Below, piece after piece: positions 51,535-61,995 of a stretch of 64,000 bases of DNA; position 1 is the stretch's first letter; each line of letters opens with the position of its first letter. Made by a program: the position numbers and the translations under genes. The notes under the pieces are model-generated. The model ran no database searches and was not told where the DNA came from. It saw only the letters and a program-made list of their open reading frames with translations. This DNA comes from Gossypium raimondii (Eukaryota > Streptophyta > Magnoliopsida > Malvales > Malvaceae), in the NCBI RefSeq assembly GCF_025698545.1, contig NC_068569.1, forward strand, positions 434,001 through 498,000. The letters run 5' to 3'.

Positions 51535-52254
51535 GAGCAATTGGCTGCTATGCCCTGTAGATCATACAACAGGTAAACCTATCTCCTTGCGATACAGCAA
51601 CATGTTTTTCTCTGCAATGCGGCAACTAGTATTTTGTTTTGTGGGTGTAGTCAAAGATACCAAACTTAACCCAGTATTATTTTTGAGGTGGCTCTACTGT
51701 GCCTTAGTTAGAAAAAAACTGCTTTGATCTTTTAATAACTAAGAGTGGTGGGTGCTCAATGTATCAAATACCAAAAAGTTGCTGGTATGACACAGAGTTT
51801 AAGTTTTGATTATTCTTTTGGTTCAGGTGTTGGATGATCTATGTCCTCAGGGCTCGGGAATCCATTGTTGACAACAGTTGTGATGGTGGCTCCCTTCCCG
51901 TTGTTTTCAAGATGTTGTGGAGCTGGCTTATACAGGAGTTGGATGTCATTCTATATTTGCTTGCTATATACTCTGTAAATGCATTGGTAGTCAGGTGTGT
52001 GTGTACATATATATATGCATTCTTGCAAGAGTATTTTGTAACATGGACACTCACATTGCAATGTGAGCTTAAGCTTCATAGTTCTTGATAAATATTCCAT
52101 TGAGAAGGGTTGTTGCATTATCAAGGACTTATCTACCTTTATAACCCTTGTATTTTTCTTGAAATTAATATCTAAATTGATATGCATTGCTTTAAATTTG
52201 GTATTTTCTAATTTGTAACGTTATATATATTATATATGCTAACCTTATAACAAG
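51535..52254 (+). other. 3' untranslated or flanking region of the syntaxin-like gene
   Basis: Sequence after the stop codon is non-repetitive for about 600 bases. It contains short open frames (51503-51727 and 51834-52088) that do not extend any recognised domain. Possible donor and acceptor sites suggest spliced 3' UTR, but no transcript end can be fixed. Confidence 0.35.
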
Positions 52255-52327
52255 GCACCCATGGCCTAATGGATAAGGCGCTTGACTTCTAATCAAGCGA
52301 TTGTGGGTTCGAGTCCCACTGGGTGTG
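52255..52327 (+). tRNA. trnR-TCT: tRNA-Arg (anticodon TCT)
   Basis: The 73-base sequence folds as a cloverleaf. The acceptor stem GCACCCA pairs with TGGGTGT (one G-T pair). The D arm is TGGCCTAATGGATAAGGC, which also holds box A. The anticodon stem CTTGA/TCAAG encloses loop CTTCTAA with TCT at 52288-52290. The T arm contains GGTTCGAGTCC (box B). There is no intron. A run of T's from 52331 is a Pol III terminator. It is a normal nuclear plant tRNA decoding AGA. Confidence 0.96.
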
Positions 52328-52330
52328 AAC

Positions 52331-52341
52331 GTTTTTTTTTC
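52331..52341 (+). terminator. Pol III terminator of tRNA-Arg
   Basis: An uninterrupted run of at least eight T's begins a few bases after the discriminator base. Confidence 0.85.
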
Positions 52342-53386
52342 CTGCCGTTCGAAATATATAAAAATTTAAAAATCTAAATATATATTAAAACTTTATAAAA
52401 TAAATTTTCAAAAAGTATATTTATATTGTTAAAAAAATTAAAAGTTCAAAATAATAATTTAAAAAAATATCAAAACTTTTTTAAAAATCTAAAAAAATTC
52501 AAATTTTATGTTATATTATCATTATTTTTAATTTTAATTATATGTTTCTAATTGAAAAAATATTTTATTTTTAAATTAAAATATATATTACAAAGTTGAA
52601 AAAAAAAGACGGAAATTGATCGAATTTCAATAAATTTTAATTTTTACTTTTTGAATTTTTAACTTTATATTTTGTTTATGGAATTTTCTAAAATTTTAGG
52701 TATTTTTTAAAATTGTTAATTTTTTAATAGATTTGTTAAACCCTCTTAGATATTCCTCCAAATATCACTAATTTTGTCTTGGAGTAAAGGAGATATATGG
52801 GTAAATTTTAGTGGAATTTTATGTTAAAGTAAACCAGTTGGAGTTTGATGGGTGGTTAACTTGGTTGTTTTGATATAGACTTAGTCCAGCTAAGAATTTG
52901 GTGGTTTTTTATTTTCGAAAGCAGAGTGACATTAGTGCTGCTTTCTTCACATGCTGCAAAATTATATCTAATTGAATGGATGATAGTTCAGTGCATTGAC
53001 TCTTCTCTACTTGTCCCAAATTGGAAAAGTTATATCTAATTGAGAAGGCTGTTCATGTTTATGCTCCCACACTCGGAAATAACAGAATCCGTAGCTGATG
53101 AAGATACTCAACTTGATTGTCAATTCATGATTTCTGGGCCAAGCCTTAAATCTTTTAAGTACGCAGGGGAAGGGATACATATAACTTTTCCAACACCAGT
53201 ACTGCATATTCCATGCACCCTCGCTTGTCAATGCTTATCTATAATGAGATCCATATTGATATGGAAAATGGAAGACCAAGACAAATTGCTTATCCCTTCT
53301 TAGGGGACTGCTTATGTTGATGTATCAGCTTGTACTCTCCATGTATGTTATTCCCAACATTTGTTTACATTCATTGTATTTGTTAG

Positions 53387-53626
53387 GTTCTGAATGAGGC
53401 AGCGGAATTATTAGCATGTTTCCCATTCGACTACGAAGCTCACCTGTTCTCGACAGTATTTGTTTTGAAATGGTAAGTCGTATGTCTTAACTATCTGAAT
53501 GACCAAAGTATTGCATCACTATATATGTATTATAATAACAGGTGTTGTATGATGTTTATGTACGGGATCTGGCTGGGTCCAGTACCATCAAAGCCGGGTC
53601 GTTTCAGGGATATGAAATCGAGGTAG
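53387..53626 (+). pseudogene. possible exons of an unrecognised gene or remnant
   Basis: After TGTTAG a candidate exon 53387-53472 reads VLNEAAELLACFPFDYEAHL then FSTVFVLKW and meets GTAAGT. After ATAACAG at 53541 a second candidate exon joins in phase (CCMMFMYGIWLGPVPSKPGR) and stops at 53624-53626. A different frame of the same second stretch (KAGSFQGYEIEVDGLGISIP) stays open to about 53706. Balanced composition and good splice sites suggest past or present coding, but I recognise no family and no start. It may instead be spliced 3' UTR or a non-coding RNA. Confidence 0.25.
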
Positions 53627-54194
53627 ATGGGCTTGGGATTTCCATTCCCATCAGCTGCAACCTTTTGTTTGTGAATACTAGCGTAGCTTTGAACTGGAAC
53701 TCTTAACTGCAACTCAACTTTTAAGTTTTTGTATATGTTAAGAATGTAGCTAGCTTTTCGGAGAAACACTAGACTGCTTTAGTTATGGCTGCAACTGTGA
53801 AGCTTTTGTGTATATTCAAATCTAGCTTTCCCATAAAACTCCAAATAAGTTGATATTACATAAATTTCTAATTAGTAAATTTTACCCATATAAATCTCCT
53901 TTACTCACTTTGAGTCCAAAGGCAAAATTTATGCTAAGAATACTTTTTGAATTTTTATTATTTTCTAAAATTTTAACATGTATGTAAAATTTCATACAAA
54001 TTTCAGAAATTTCTAAATTATATTTACTTAATTTAATTAATATTTTAACATAATTTTAACACTGTTAACCTCTATGCGAATTTTAAGTACAAATTTGAGT
54101 AACGAAATTTGTTTGTTAAAATGGGGAATGGATCCTTAAATACAATTGTTATTTGGGCTCTGTTCAGTTTTCGATGTTGAGCTCTGAGAAATTT

Positions 54195-54520
54195 TAGATG
54201 GCTGACCCTTATTCAAAAAAGGGGATATGATAATGTTTTGATCCATACAGATAGTCTAGATGTCATTAAAGCTCTTCAAAATATTCATTTGGTTGACTAA
54301 ACTTCAACTTTGGTAAAGAAGATTCATGTGAATTTACAAACTATAGAACAATGACAAATAAAGTATATTCTAAGGTAGAGAAATCAAGTCGCTGATCAAT
54401 TTGCTAAAATAGCTACGGAGAGGAATATAGATGTACAGATGTTTGAAGACATCTCAGAAGAGCTAATAGCTGTGCTTGGGGCTGATAAAGTAGCAAATTA
54501 TTCAATTATGATAATTTAAT
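54195..54520 (+). mobile_element. RNase H remnant of a LINE-type retrotransposon
   Basis: The translation reads LIQKRGYDNVLIHTDSLDVI then KALQNIHLVD, a stop, STLVKKIHVNLQTIEQ, a further stop, RNQVADQFAKIATERN and ISEELIAVLGADKVA. The DSLDVIKAL and NQVADQFAK motifs are those of the RNase H domain also seen at 19.65-19.89 kb. The rest of the element is missing. Confidence 0.7.
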
Positions 54521-54689
54521 ATAGATAGTTTGTGTTTATTCATAAATAACAAAAACTTAAATGAAAAACAAATACTAGATTAAATATCACAAAGCATCAA
54601 ATGTTATATTAACTCAAATATTAAGTACTTAATTTTCACTTTTACAAATTGCCAATTTTCACTTTTGCAAATTGCCTCCATCGAGTTTT

Positions 54690-54758
54690 ATTTGAAAAAA
54701 AAGGCGCCATTTTCTGCAGTCTTTTGACAAAGAGAAATGATAAAAATTTTGAGCAAAC
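54690..54758 (+). promoter_or_regulatory. XRCC3 leader with a weak E2F-like GGCGCCATTTT
   Basis: AAAGGCGCCATTTTC at about 54699-54713 lies 45-60 bases before the ATG. Its reverse complement, AATGGCGCC, is close to but not the same as the E2F consensus TTTSGCGC. E2F control of recombination genes is known, so this is a candidate only. Confidence 0.25.
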
Positions 54759-55646
54759 ATGACGCCGCAAAGCCTCCTTCAATTAACCTCCCAAAAATGT
54801 ACGACAGGTTGCCCAATCCTTGATCGCTTGCTCTACGGCGGCATCCCTTGCGACTCGATAACCGAGATCGTCGCCGAGAGTGGTTCCGGCAAGACCCAAA
54901 TCTGCCTCCAACTGTCACTCCATGCCCAACTCCCTGTTTCCCATGGCGGTCTAGCCGCCTCCTCTCTTTATCTGCACACTGAATTCCCCTTCCCCTTTCG
55001 CCGCCTTCACCAGTTATGCCTTTCATTTCGCTCCTCAAATGCCCATCACTTCCCCGTCAACGACAACCCTTGTGATCGTATATTTGTGCAGAGTGTACAT
55101 ACTGCTGATCATCTGCTCGAAATTATGTCTAAAACAGATCCTTTCATCGAAAATTCGAAAAACCAAGTGCCGGTTCGTCTCATTGTGATTGATTCAATCG
55201 CTGCTTTGTTTAGGTCTGATTTCGACAACACCCCAGTTGAGCTTAAGAGGAGATCATCCTTGTTCTTTAAGATCTCTTCCAAGTTAAAGGCGCTTGCAAA
55301 GAGGTTTAATTTAGCAGTTTTGGTGACGAATCAGGTGGTTGATTTGGTAGGACCTAATGAAGGGATAAATGGGTTGAGGATTGGGAATTTAGTATGTTTA
55401 CATACGTCAGGTAGGCGGGTTTGTCCTGCCCTGGGGTTAGCTTGGGCTAATTGTGTTAATTCAAGGTTATTCTTATCGAGGAATGAAGAGGTTATTCGTG
55501 AAGAGAATGAAAAATCAAATGGGCAAAGCTGTGATTTTGTTAAGAAAAAAATGAGAAAGCTTTATGTTGTTTTCGCACCCCATTTGCCCGAATCATCTTG
55601 TGAGTTTGAGATCACTAGAGAAGGGCTTTTTGGAGTTGAAAGATAG
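54759..55646 (+). CDS. XRCC3: RAD51 paralogue XRCC3, intronless
   Basis: A single uninterrupted frame of 295 residues. The N-terminus QKCTTGCPILDRLLYGGIPC precedes Walker A AESGSGKT (residues 39-46); plant XRCC3, as I recall, also has A rather than G at the first position. Next comes FPFPFRRLHQLC, then Walker B LIVIDS with Asp145 and AALFRSDFDNTP. Further motifs are LAVLVTNQVVDLV and a C-terminal ALGLAWANCVNSRLFLSR ... FEITREGLFGV. XRCC3 works with RAD51C in homologous recombination, in Holliday-junction processing and in meiotic and somatic double-strand-break repair in the nucleus. Length is slightly below the usual 300 or so. The reading frame is intact, with no sign of decay. Confidence 0.9.
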   Translation: MTPQSLLQLTSQKCTTGCPILDRLLYGGIPCDSITEIVAESGSGKTQICLQLSLHAQLPVSHGGLAASSLYLHTEFPFPFRRLHQLCLSFRSSNAHHFPVNDNPCDRIFVQSVHTADHLLEIMSKTDPFIENSKNQVPVRLIVIDSIAALFRSDFDNTPVELKRRSSLFFKISSKLKALAKRFNLAVLVTNQVVDLVGPNEGINGLRIGNLVCLHTSGRRVCPALGLAWANCVNSRLFLSRNEEVIREENEKSNGQSCDFVKKKMRKLYVVFAPHLPESSCEFEITREGLFGVER

Positions 55647-57308
55647 CTGACTGGTTGGATTTTGTACATTAAGAAATCATCTGGAAGTAGCTATGTTAGG
55701 ACTTGGAATGTTTTGAGTTATACCCTTTTTTTTAATTTATGATTTGACTTTAGAAGAGATAATCACTTTGCTTTTCTTTGTTCTCAGCTCAATTTATCCT
55801 TTTTGTTGTTCATCATAAGTGACTCTAGACTCTACAATGATTTCCCAAAGATCTTTGTGTTTTCTCTTCAAGTATAAGTTTGTAAATTATGGATATTATA
55901 TATGCTTTTATGTAACTAAGTCTTATATATTTGAGCTAGGAGGAGTATATTTCATATAAGGTTTCATCATGTCTATGATTCTTTTATGTTCCAATACTCA
56001 AGCTATTGCTGGTGTTTATATGAGTTGTTCCTTCTCATTTTCATTTTTGATCAGCATGCCAAAAAGTGCATCTATCTCTATTAATGTCCATCAATCAGAA
56101 CTAAACTCTCTAAGGTAAGCTTCTTTACATACATATATATATATATATTATCTGAATGGTTTATTAGTTCTGCTCTGTATGTTGCAGTTGGTTAACTCAA
56201 TGAAATGTTTGCTAGTCTTTATATTGATCAGTTGATATCTCTAATCCTGTTATTAGATTGATACTATTCCGACTCGACAATTTTTGTGTTGAATGTGGTA
56301 ACAATGTCAACTCATTAATCCAAGGAGCATTTTTGTTATTTCCTAAAACGTTTTGAGCTGTTTCGATGGATAGATTGAATAGCATGTAATGAATTTGTTA
56401 GTTCTTTTATAAAAGCTTAATCCTTTTTAATAATAGCATTGGCACAGGAGGAATTGTATTTAGGTGGTAAGAATAAGGAGTAATCATAAAATGGTGGAAC
56501 ACAAAATGATTCTTTTGCAATACGGAAGGGAGCTATGTGCATTTTATTAGTTGCTTGTTTAGAATAATCTGCAATTTGATGTTGTTGATTGTACCAATGC
56601 ACCTGAAAGTAGGCATCAATAAGCAGAGTATACTTTCGTAAAAACAGTCATTGTAAGCCCAGTGCCAAACATTATGATGGTTGTTGCCAGTGTTGCTTAT
56701 CATTGAATCAATCTATAATCTTTGGATGCAAGCCAATCATATTGCTTATGATTTGTAGAAAAATATCTACTTAATTGATCTTTTAGTGCCTCAACCATTG
56801 GTGGTTCATGATGGATGTAAACAATGTTGCAATTCCTTACAACCTTGCTTACTTAACCTACGAACAATCGAAACAAGTACATTTTAAAATAACGGGTCAC
56901 TTTTTGTTTTTTTTTACAACAGAAACTACTAATATTTTTAGTCTATTATTTCGTTAAAAAATAATTTTATCAAAATCTAGTAAATTTTGTATGTTTCAAA
57001 GTGGAAACAGTACATGAAATAAATAAAGTAATTCAAAAATGGTGCAGCAATAAAATAAAATAAAATCAAGAGTGCAGCAATGGGATATAAAACATCCGAA
57101 ACAAGAGGCCCGTTTCTTTTGTTTATAAATGAAGGCCCAGTTGGAGATGGAAATTGTTTGAGCTCCATTGTTCATATTATCATGAAGATCCAAAGCCCAA
57201 TATGACTTTTCCATTGTTATATGGTTCTCTAGCTTCGCGTAGCTAAAGCAAATCGTAAAGCAAGCATTCTGAAAAGAGGAATCCTGCCAAAGCTACAACT
57301 GATTTGCA
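55647..57308. other. intergenic DNA between XRCC3 and the phosphatase gene
   Basis: The first few hundred bases are probably XRCC3 3' UTR. A short AT repeat lies at about 56131-56148. The last 180 bases before the phosphatase start hold two site II-type motifs (separate entry). No further gene was seen. Confidence 0.45.
57134..57199. promoter_or_regulatory. site II-type motifs upstream of the phosphatase gene
   Basis: GGCCCA at 57134-57139 and AGCCCA at 57194-57199 are inverted TGGGCC and TGGGCT motifs, 110-175 bases before the ATG. Such TGGGCY elements bind TCP factors in promoters of plant genes active in dividing cells. Confidence 0.4.
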
Positions 57309-60300
57309 ATGGGAGATGTTTCAGGCAAAAGACCCACCATTACTCACGTCATCTTCGACATGGATGGTCTCTTACTCGGTAATTCCCGTCCCTGCATTTG
57401 CTCCCCTTATTTCCCCATAATTATTAGTTATTTTTTTTTTCTTCTTACGAAAAGATCGCAGTCTGCTGTAAGGATTACTTGCAGATATTGAGATTCGAAT
57501 CTCAGATTTGTTGGATGTGAATTCTCAAGGATGATTACTTGAGTGAACTGAGCTAGGCTCTGGGTTTAAAGTAATTACATGAACTTAGCTAAGTTTGGAT
57601 TTTTGCTGCTACTCTGTAGTGGCTATTTAGGCCCAATACTTGGTTACTGATTCCAAAACGTTTTGGTCTTTATTCTTCCATGTACTGTGATTTATCAATG
57701 TAATTTTTTTCCCCAAGCAAGGCACAAAAACTGCTAATTTAGTCCAATGCATCAGATGCTAGACCAGTTCTGTGGTTTTTTCTTTTTTTTTTTTTGCGTG
57801 TTGCTTGATTTCTTGGAATCCTGTTGCTGATTTATTTTAGTCGTTGGAGGCTGAACCTTGTGCTCTGAAATCATTTTTGTTAGTCACTTTCAGAATTCCT
57901 CTTGGTTTGAATGTGTACATTTGTAATTATCTTCGTTAATTCTGGTAGTCTAATTGATGATATTTTATCCCAAAGAAATTGGTGAAATTGGTCACAGTTA
58001 TGGAAAAGATACCTGTGCATTTCTTTGTATTTCTTTTGTTTGCAGTGATTGTCGGTTTTTGCTGAATCTTTTAGAGAGGGTCTAGTGGCCTCAAAGTTTT
58101 CCTCTTTCATTATGTTTTTTTGCTTTGCCTATTGATGTTTTTGGTATCACCTGATGTTTTTGAGATACCAGTGTATTTTGAATGATCTCGTGTAACATGT
58201 ATCCCTGGGGTTGCCTGAAGAGACCCCCCTTTAATTTCTTAGCTATAGATTGTCTTTTTGTATGACTAATATCAGATTTATATCTGAATGCAGTCATGGA
58301 AATTTCTTCCTTGGCACCAAATCAACCTTGATAGTTCAGCATATAACGAGAAAGATAAATAGTAGATACATTTTTTTTTTTGACATATAATTTTCACATA
58401 ATAAAATTTCAGAAGTTGTGGTATTTCTTTCAGCTTGAAAATAATATAGCATGTTAAATTAATATTATGTTTAAATACTATAATGTATCACCTCGTAAGA
58501 GCTTAGTTGTGTGTTATTGCCATACAATTGGTAAAAGAACCCAGAACATAGTTAGTTCTCTTCACTTGGAATATTACCGAAATGCAGATTTTACTTTGTT
58601 GGAAGTTTCCAGCTAAGCACTCTCTGATATTTTGATTTGCTTTGGTGATAGATAGCAAAAAAATTCATTCTAATTTCTTGTTGCATTTGGGAGTCACATC
58701 TACCCATTGTACATTTAAATGGTGAGGTATATAATAAACTACTCTGGGGAACAAATGTAGTATCTGATCAAGTGTCTACTGTATTCTGCAGACACAGAGA
58801 AGTTCTACACTGAAGTCCAGGAAACCATTCTTGCTAGATTCAATAAAACTTTTGATTGGTCTCTTAAGGCAAAAATGATGGGAATGAAAGCAATAGAAGC
58901 AGCTCGAGTCTTTGTTGAGGAGACTGGGATCAGTGATTCTCTTTCAGCTGAGGATTTCCTTGTAGAAAGGGAGTCGATGCTGCAGAGTTTGTTTCCAACT
59001 AGTGAGCTCATGCCAGGTATTATTTCTTCGAACATTTAATTTATAGCAAGCAGCACATGGATAGTTTGAAAATAAATCGTAGCATATGGTGAGAAGTCCT
59101 GAGTGGGAAGTACAAGGAGCAAAATGGAGGAAGGAAATTCCATTAATCTGGCTCAAATACAACACAGGATTTACTTTTAAGGATTCTACATCTGAGAATC
59201 GGTCATGTTTGAAGCTGCTTCACCTACTACTTTTGGCAACGAAATCACATGAATATTTCAAGTTTTATAAAAGAAAAGAGATTTGATGTTTGTGATTGAG
59301 ATTGTATGAACCCGGATGGCAAAAGGGGAAGATGTAGTGATGTACTTTGGTTATTATTATCTTCTTTTTATTATATTTTGCAACTGAGTTAAATGATAAA
59401 TTGTTGTAAAATCTTATTCTAGGGGCTAGCCGTTTGATTGAACATTTGCATGCAAAAGGAGTACCGATTTGCTTGGCAACAGGGTAAGCATTGTCATTTC
59501 CAGTTCTTATTCCCTTTAGTTGCTTTACTCAAAACTAAACACGGAGTGCATACACTAGTGTGAATGAGCTTTGGGTTCCTTAACCTTAATGGAATTGTTT
59601 AAGCTATTGAAGTGCTATGCGAGCATCATTGACAAGATATATTTTGCAGAAGCCACAGGCGGCATTTTGAGCTAAAAACACAAAGACATGGTGAGCTTTT
59701 CAAACTCATGCACCATATTGTTCTTGGTGATGATCCAGAAGTTAAAAAAGGGAAGCCAGCACCAGATGTATTCTTAGCTGCAGCTAGAAGGTTTGAGGTA
59801 TGATATCAATCTATATATTGTTCTCTTATTCTGCTTCACAATGGTAACGTGCGTTTGTACATTCATAAAGATTATTTTCATGGTGTTTTAATTATATGAG
59901 AGGTAAAGAAAAGTAAGAAACAAGTACCTAAAAGTGATTTTAGGTGAAGTTTGTTCCCTTGCATTTTTTAATTTGATATAACTAGTACGCAGAGAGAAAG
60001 ACAATTTAAAAGCAAGAGGGGTTTAATATAATACACTGTTCTTGAACAGAAGTGCCATATTCAGATAATAACGAATGATGGCCTAGTGCATGGGGCTCTT
60101 GAATTGCAGAATCTAGGGACTATATGTGCTTGTTTAAGTTGATCCTATGACATAAATGCAATGGAGTGAGCTTATCGTTGTCCTAGTCTTACCTCATTTC
60201 AGAAATTGATTAAAAATTATCTGTCATTGCTCACGAGAATGTCAATTTTTCAAGAAACTAAAATAGTGCTTAGTAAAAAGCTATAATGGCAGTTTTCATT

Positions 60301-60757
60301 CTTCAGCAAACCAGTTCCTTTGAAATTCAAATTCTACCCATTTTCTCCATGCAAACATGCTGAATTGTCTTGTTTCAGTGGTTAGCACTCTATCTTGCCT
60401 TTGAAACCTACAAGATCATGTTATATAATAACTAATAGGTAAGTATTTACAGGGTGGGCCAATAGATTCTGAGAAAATTCTTGTGTTTGAAGATGCACCT
60501 GCGGGAGCTCGTGCAGCTAAAAATGCTGGGATGTAAGCAAATTTTCTTTACGATTAATTAGTAAAATTGATTATCATATGTTTAATGATCTAAGTTTTAC
60601 TTTTGTGATTTTCAATTTGACCCTCTGTAGGTCTGTGGTAATGGTTCCAGATCCGAGGCTCGACAGCTCCCACCACGCCATAGCAGATCAAGTCTTGAGT
60701 TCCTTAATGGATTTCAACCCAAGTGAGTGGGGTTTGCCTGCATTTGAAAATGCATAA
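57309..60757 (+). CDS. GPP2: HAD-family phosphatase, DL-glycerol-3-phosphatase (GPP) type
   Basis: Six coding exons join in phase: 57309-57378, 58792-59016, 59423-59483, 59650-59797, 60453-60532 and 60631-60757 (TAA), giving 236 residues. HAD motif I is [10 protein letters not shown], with nucleophile and acid Asp, split by intron 1. Motif II is CLATGS, motif III lies in [16 protein letters not shown] and motif IV is [12 protein letters not shown]. The cap region carries [19 protein letters not shown]. Family members dephosphorylate glycerol-3-phosphate to glycerol; a related branch acts on FMN or pseudouridine-5'-phosphate. Without a transit peptide the product should be cytosolic. Intron 1 is long (1.4 kb). 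Its position beside XRCC3 matches my memory of Arabidopsis GPP2 (At5g57440), which supports the subfamily call. Confidence 0.9.
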
Positions 60758-61760
60758 ACCAAACTCTGGCTGCCTTATAAACATTGTACCTTCCATTGTT
60801 GCAAACTGAGGGTAGAGCAACTGCATCAATCGATTCTTAATAATTATATTTACACATCTTGATCATTCGGTGGCTTGATATACTTTTGGAGCTTACTACA
60901 AGTTATACACGTTAAATTTCTAGACTATTATGGTTGCTTTGCCTCCTTTTGTGGTTTATGATAGAAAAGGGTTAACAAGTGTTTTACTATAGGTGAGATA
61001 TGAAAGAACTTACCACTTCTAAATATTTAAAAAGGTTTCCACTATTTTTGTTTGGTTTGTCACTTTTTAACCGCAGAAGTTAAATAAGTTTTTATGTTTG
61101 TTGTGAAATATAGGGTTTTTTCTTTTTTTATCTTAGAAGTGATGCCAAGAGTAATAGTAAAATAAGGGCCGACATATTTGGGCAAAAGGGAAAAATGATT
61201 TTAGTTCGAATTGCATCTGTTTTCTTTTTTGTTGGTTCAGATTTCTATTTTGGACTTGGTCTAAAATTTATCATTTTTGGATTGCAAGTCACCTATAAAA
61301 CCTCTGCTGTCTAATCTAAAGATTTAAAGTTGCAGTATGAATTTTTTTTTTTGTAAAAAAAATTGCAGTAGGAAGTGCATATTATAAAAGTGATAATTAT
61401 ATGCGGTGGAGGTTTTTAATTTTATAATCAAATATATATTTTAAAACCACTGTAGTAAAATTTTAATCCTACTATCAATCTACCTAAAATCAACCACACA
61501 ATAATACACGAATTGACGGAGTAAGTTGGATGTAGTTGCGACAAATTGCTTCAACTGTATCATAACAACTTCCTCTTAGTTTTGGATATGTACAACCTAA
61601 TTTTTAGAAGTTTAAAAAGATACACTATAATTGAGCTTTGGTTTAATTGATATTATTATTACTATAACAATGAAAAAAAAAACATGATTTAATTGTATTT
61701 TTCTTTTGACAAGAAGTGGGCATCAATCATCATTATAATCACCTTTTTTTTTCAAGGACT
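60758..61760. other. intergenic DNA, phosphatase 3' flank
   Basis: Probable 3' UTR to about 60.9 kb, then AT-rich sequence in which no repeat family or gene was recognised. Confidence 0.4.
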
Positions 61761-61768
61761 TTGAAAAC

Positions 61769-61946
61769 TGGGCCTAATTGGGCAATAAAAAGAGGAAATA
61801 TTGGGCTGGATTATGACAACCATTTTCTCATTTGTTTATTTCTTAGGGAAGCACACTAAACCCTAAAAAGAACGTACCGAGTAGAAAGAAAACAACGGTA
61901 AACCCCGTGACAAGCCGACTGCAAAACGCTGCAGCTGAAACCCTAA
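61769..61946 (+). promoter_or_regulatory. SmF promoter: site II motifs plus two telo-boxes
   Basis: TGGGCC at 61769-61774 and TGGGCT at 61802-61807 are site II elements. AAACCCTAA occurs twice, at 61858-61866 and 61938-61946, the second about 50 bases before the start ATG. Telo-box with site II is a known combination in plant promoters of ribosomal-protein, PCNA and other growth-linked genes. Confidence 0.65.
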
Positions 61947-61995
61947 CTTTTCCGCTCACCTCTCTGCACCAGCCGCTCCTCTATTCGCATCTTCC

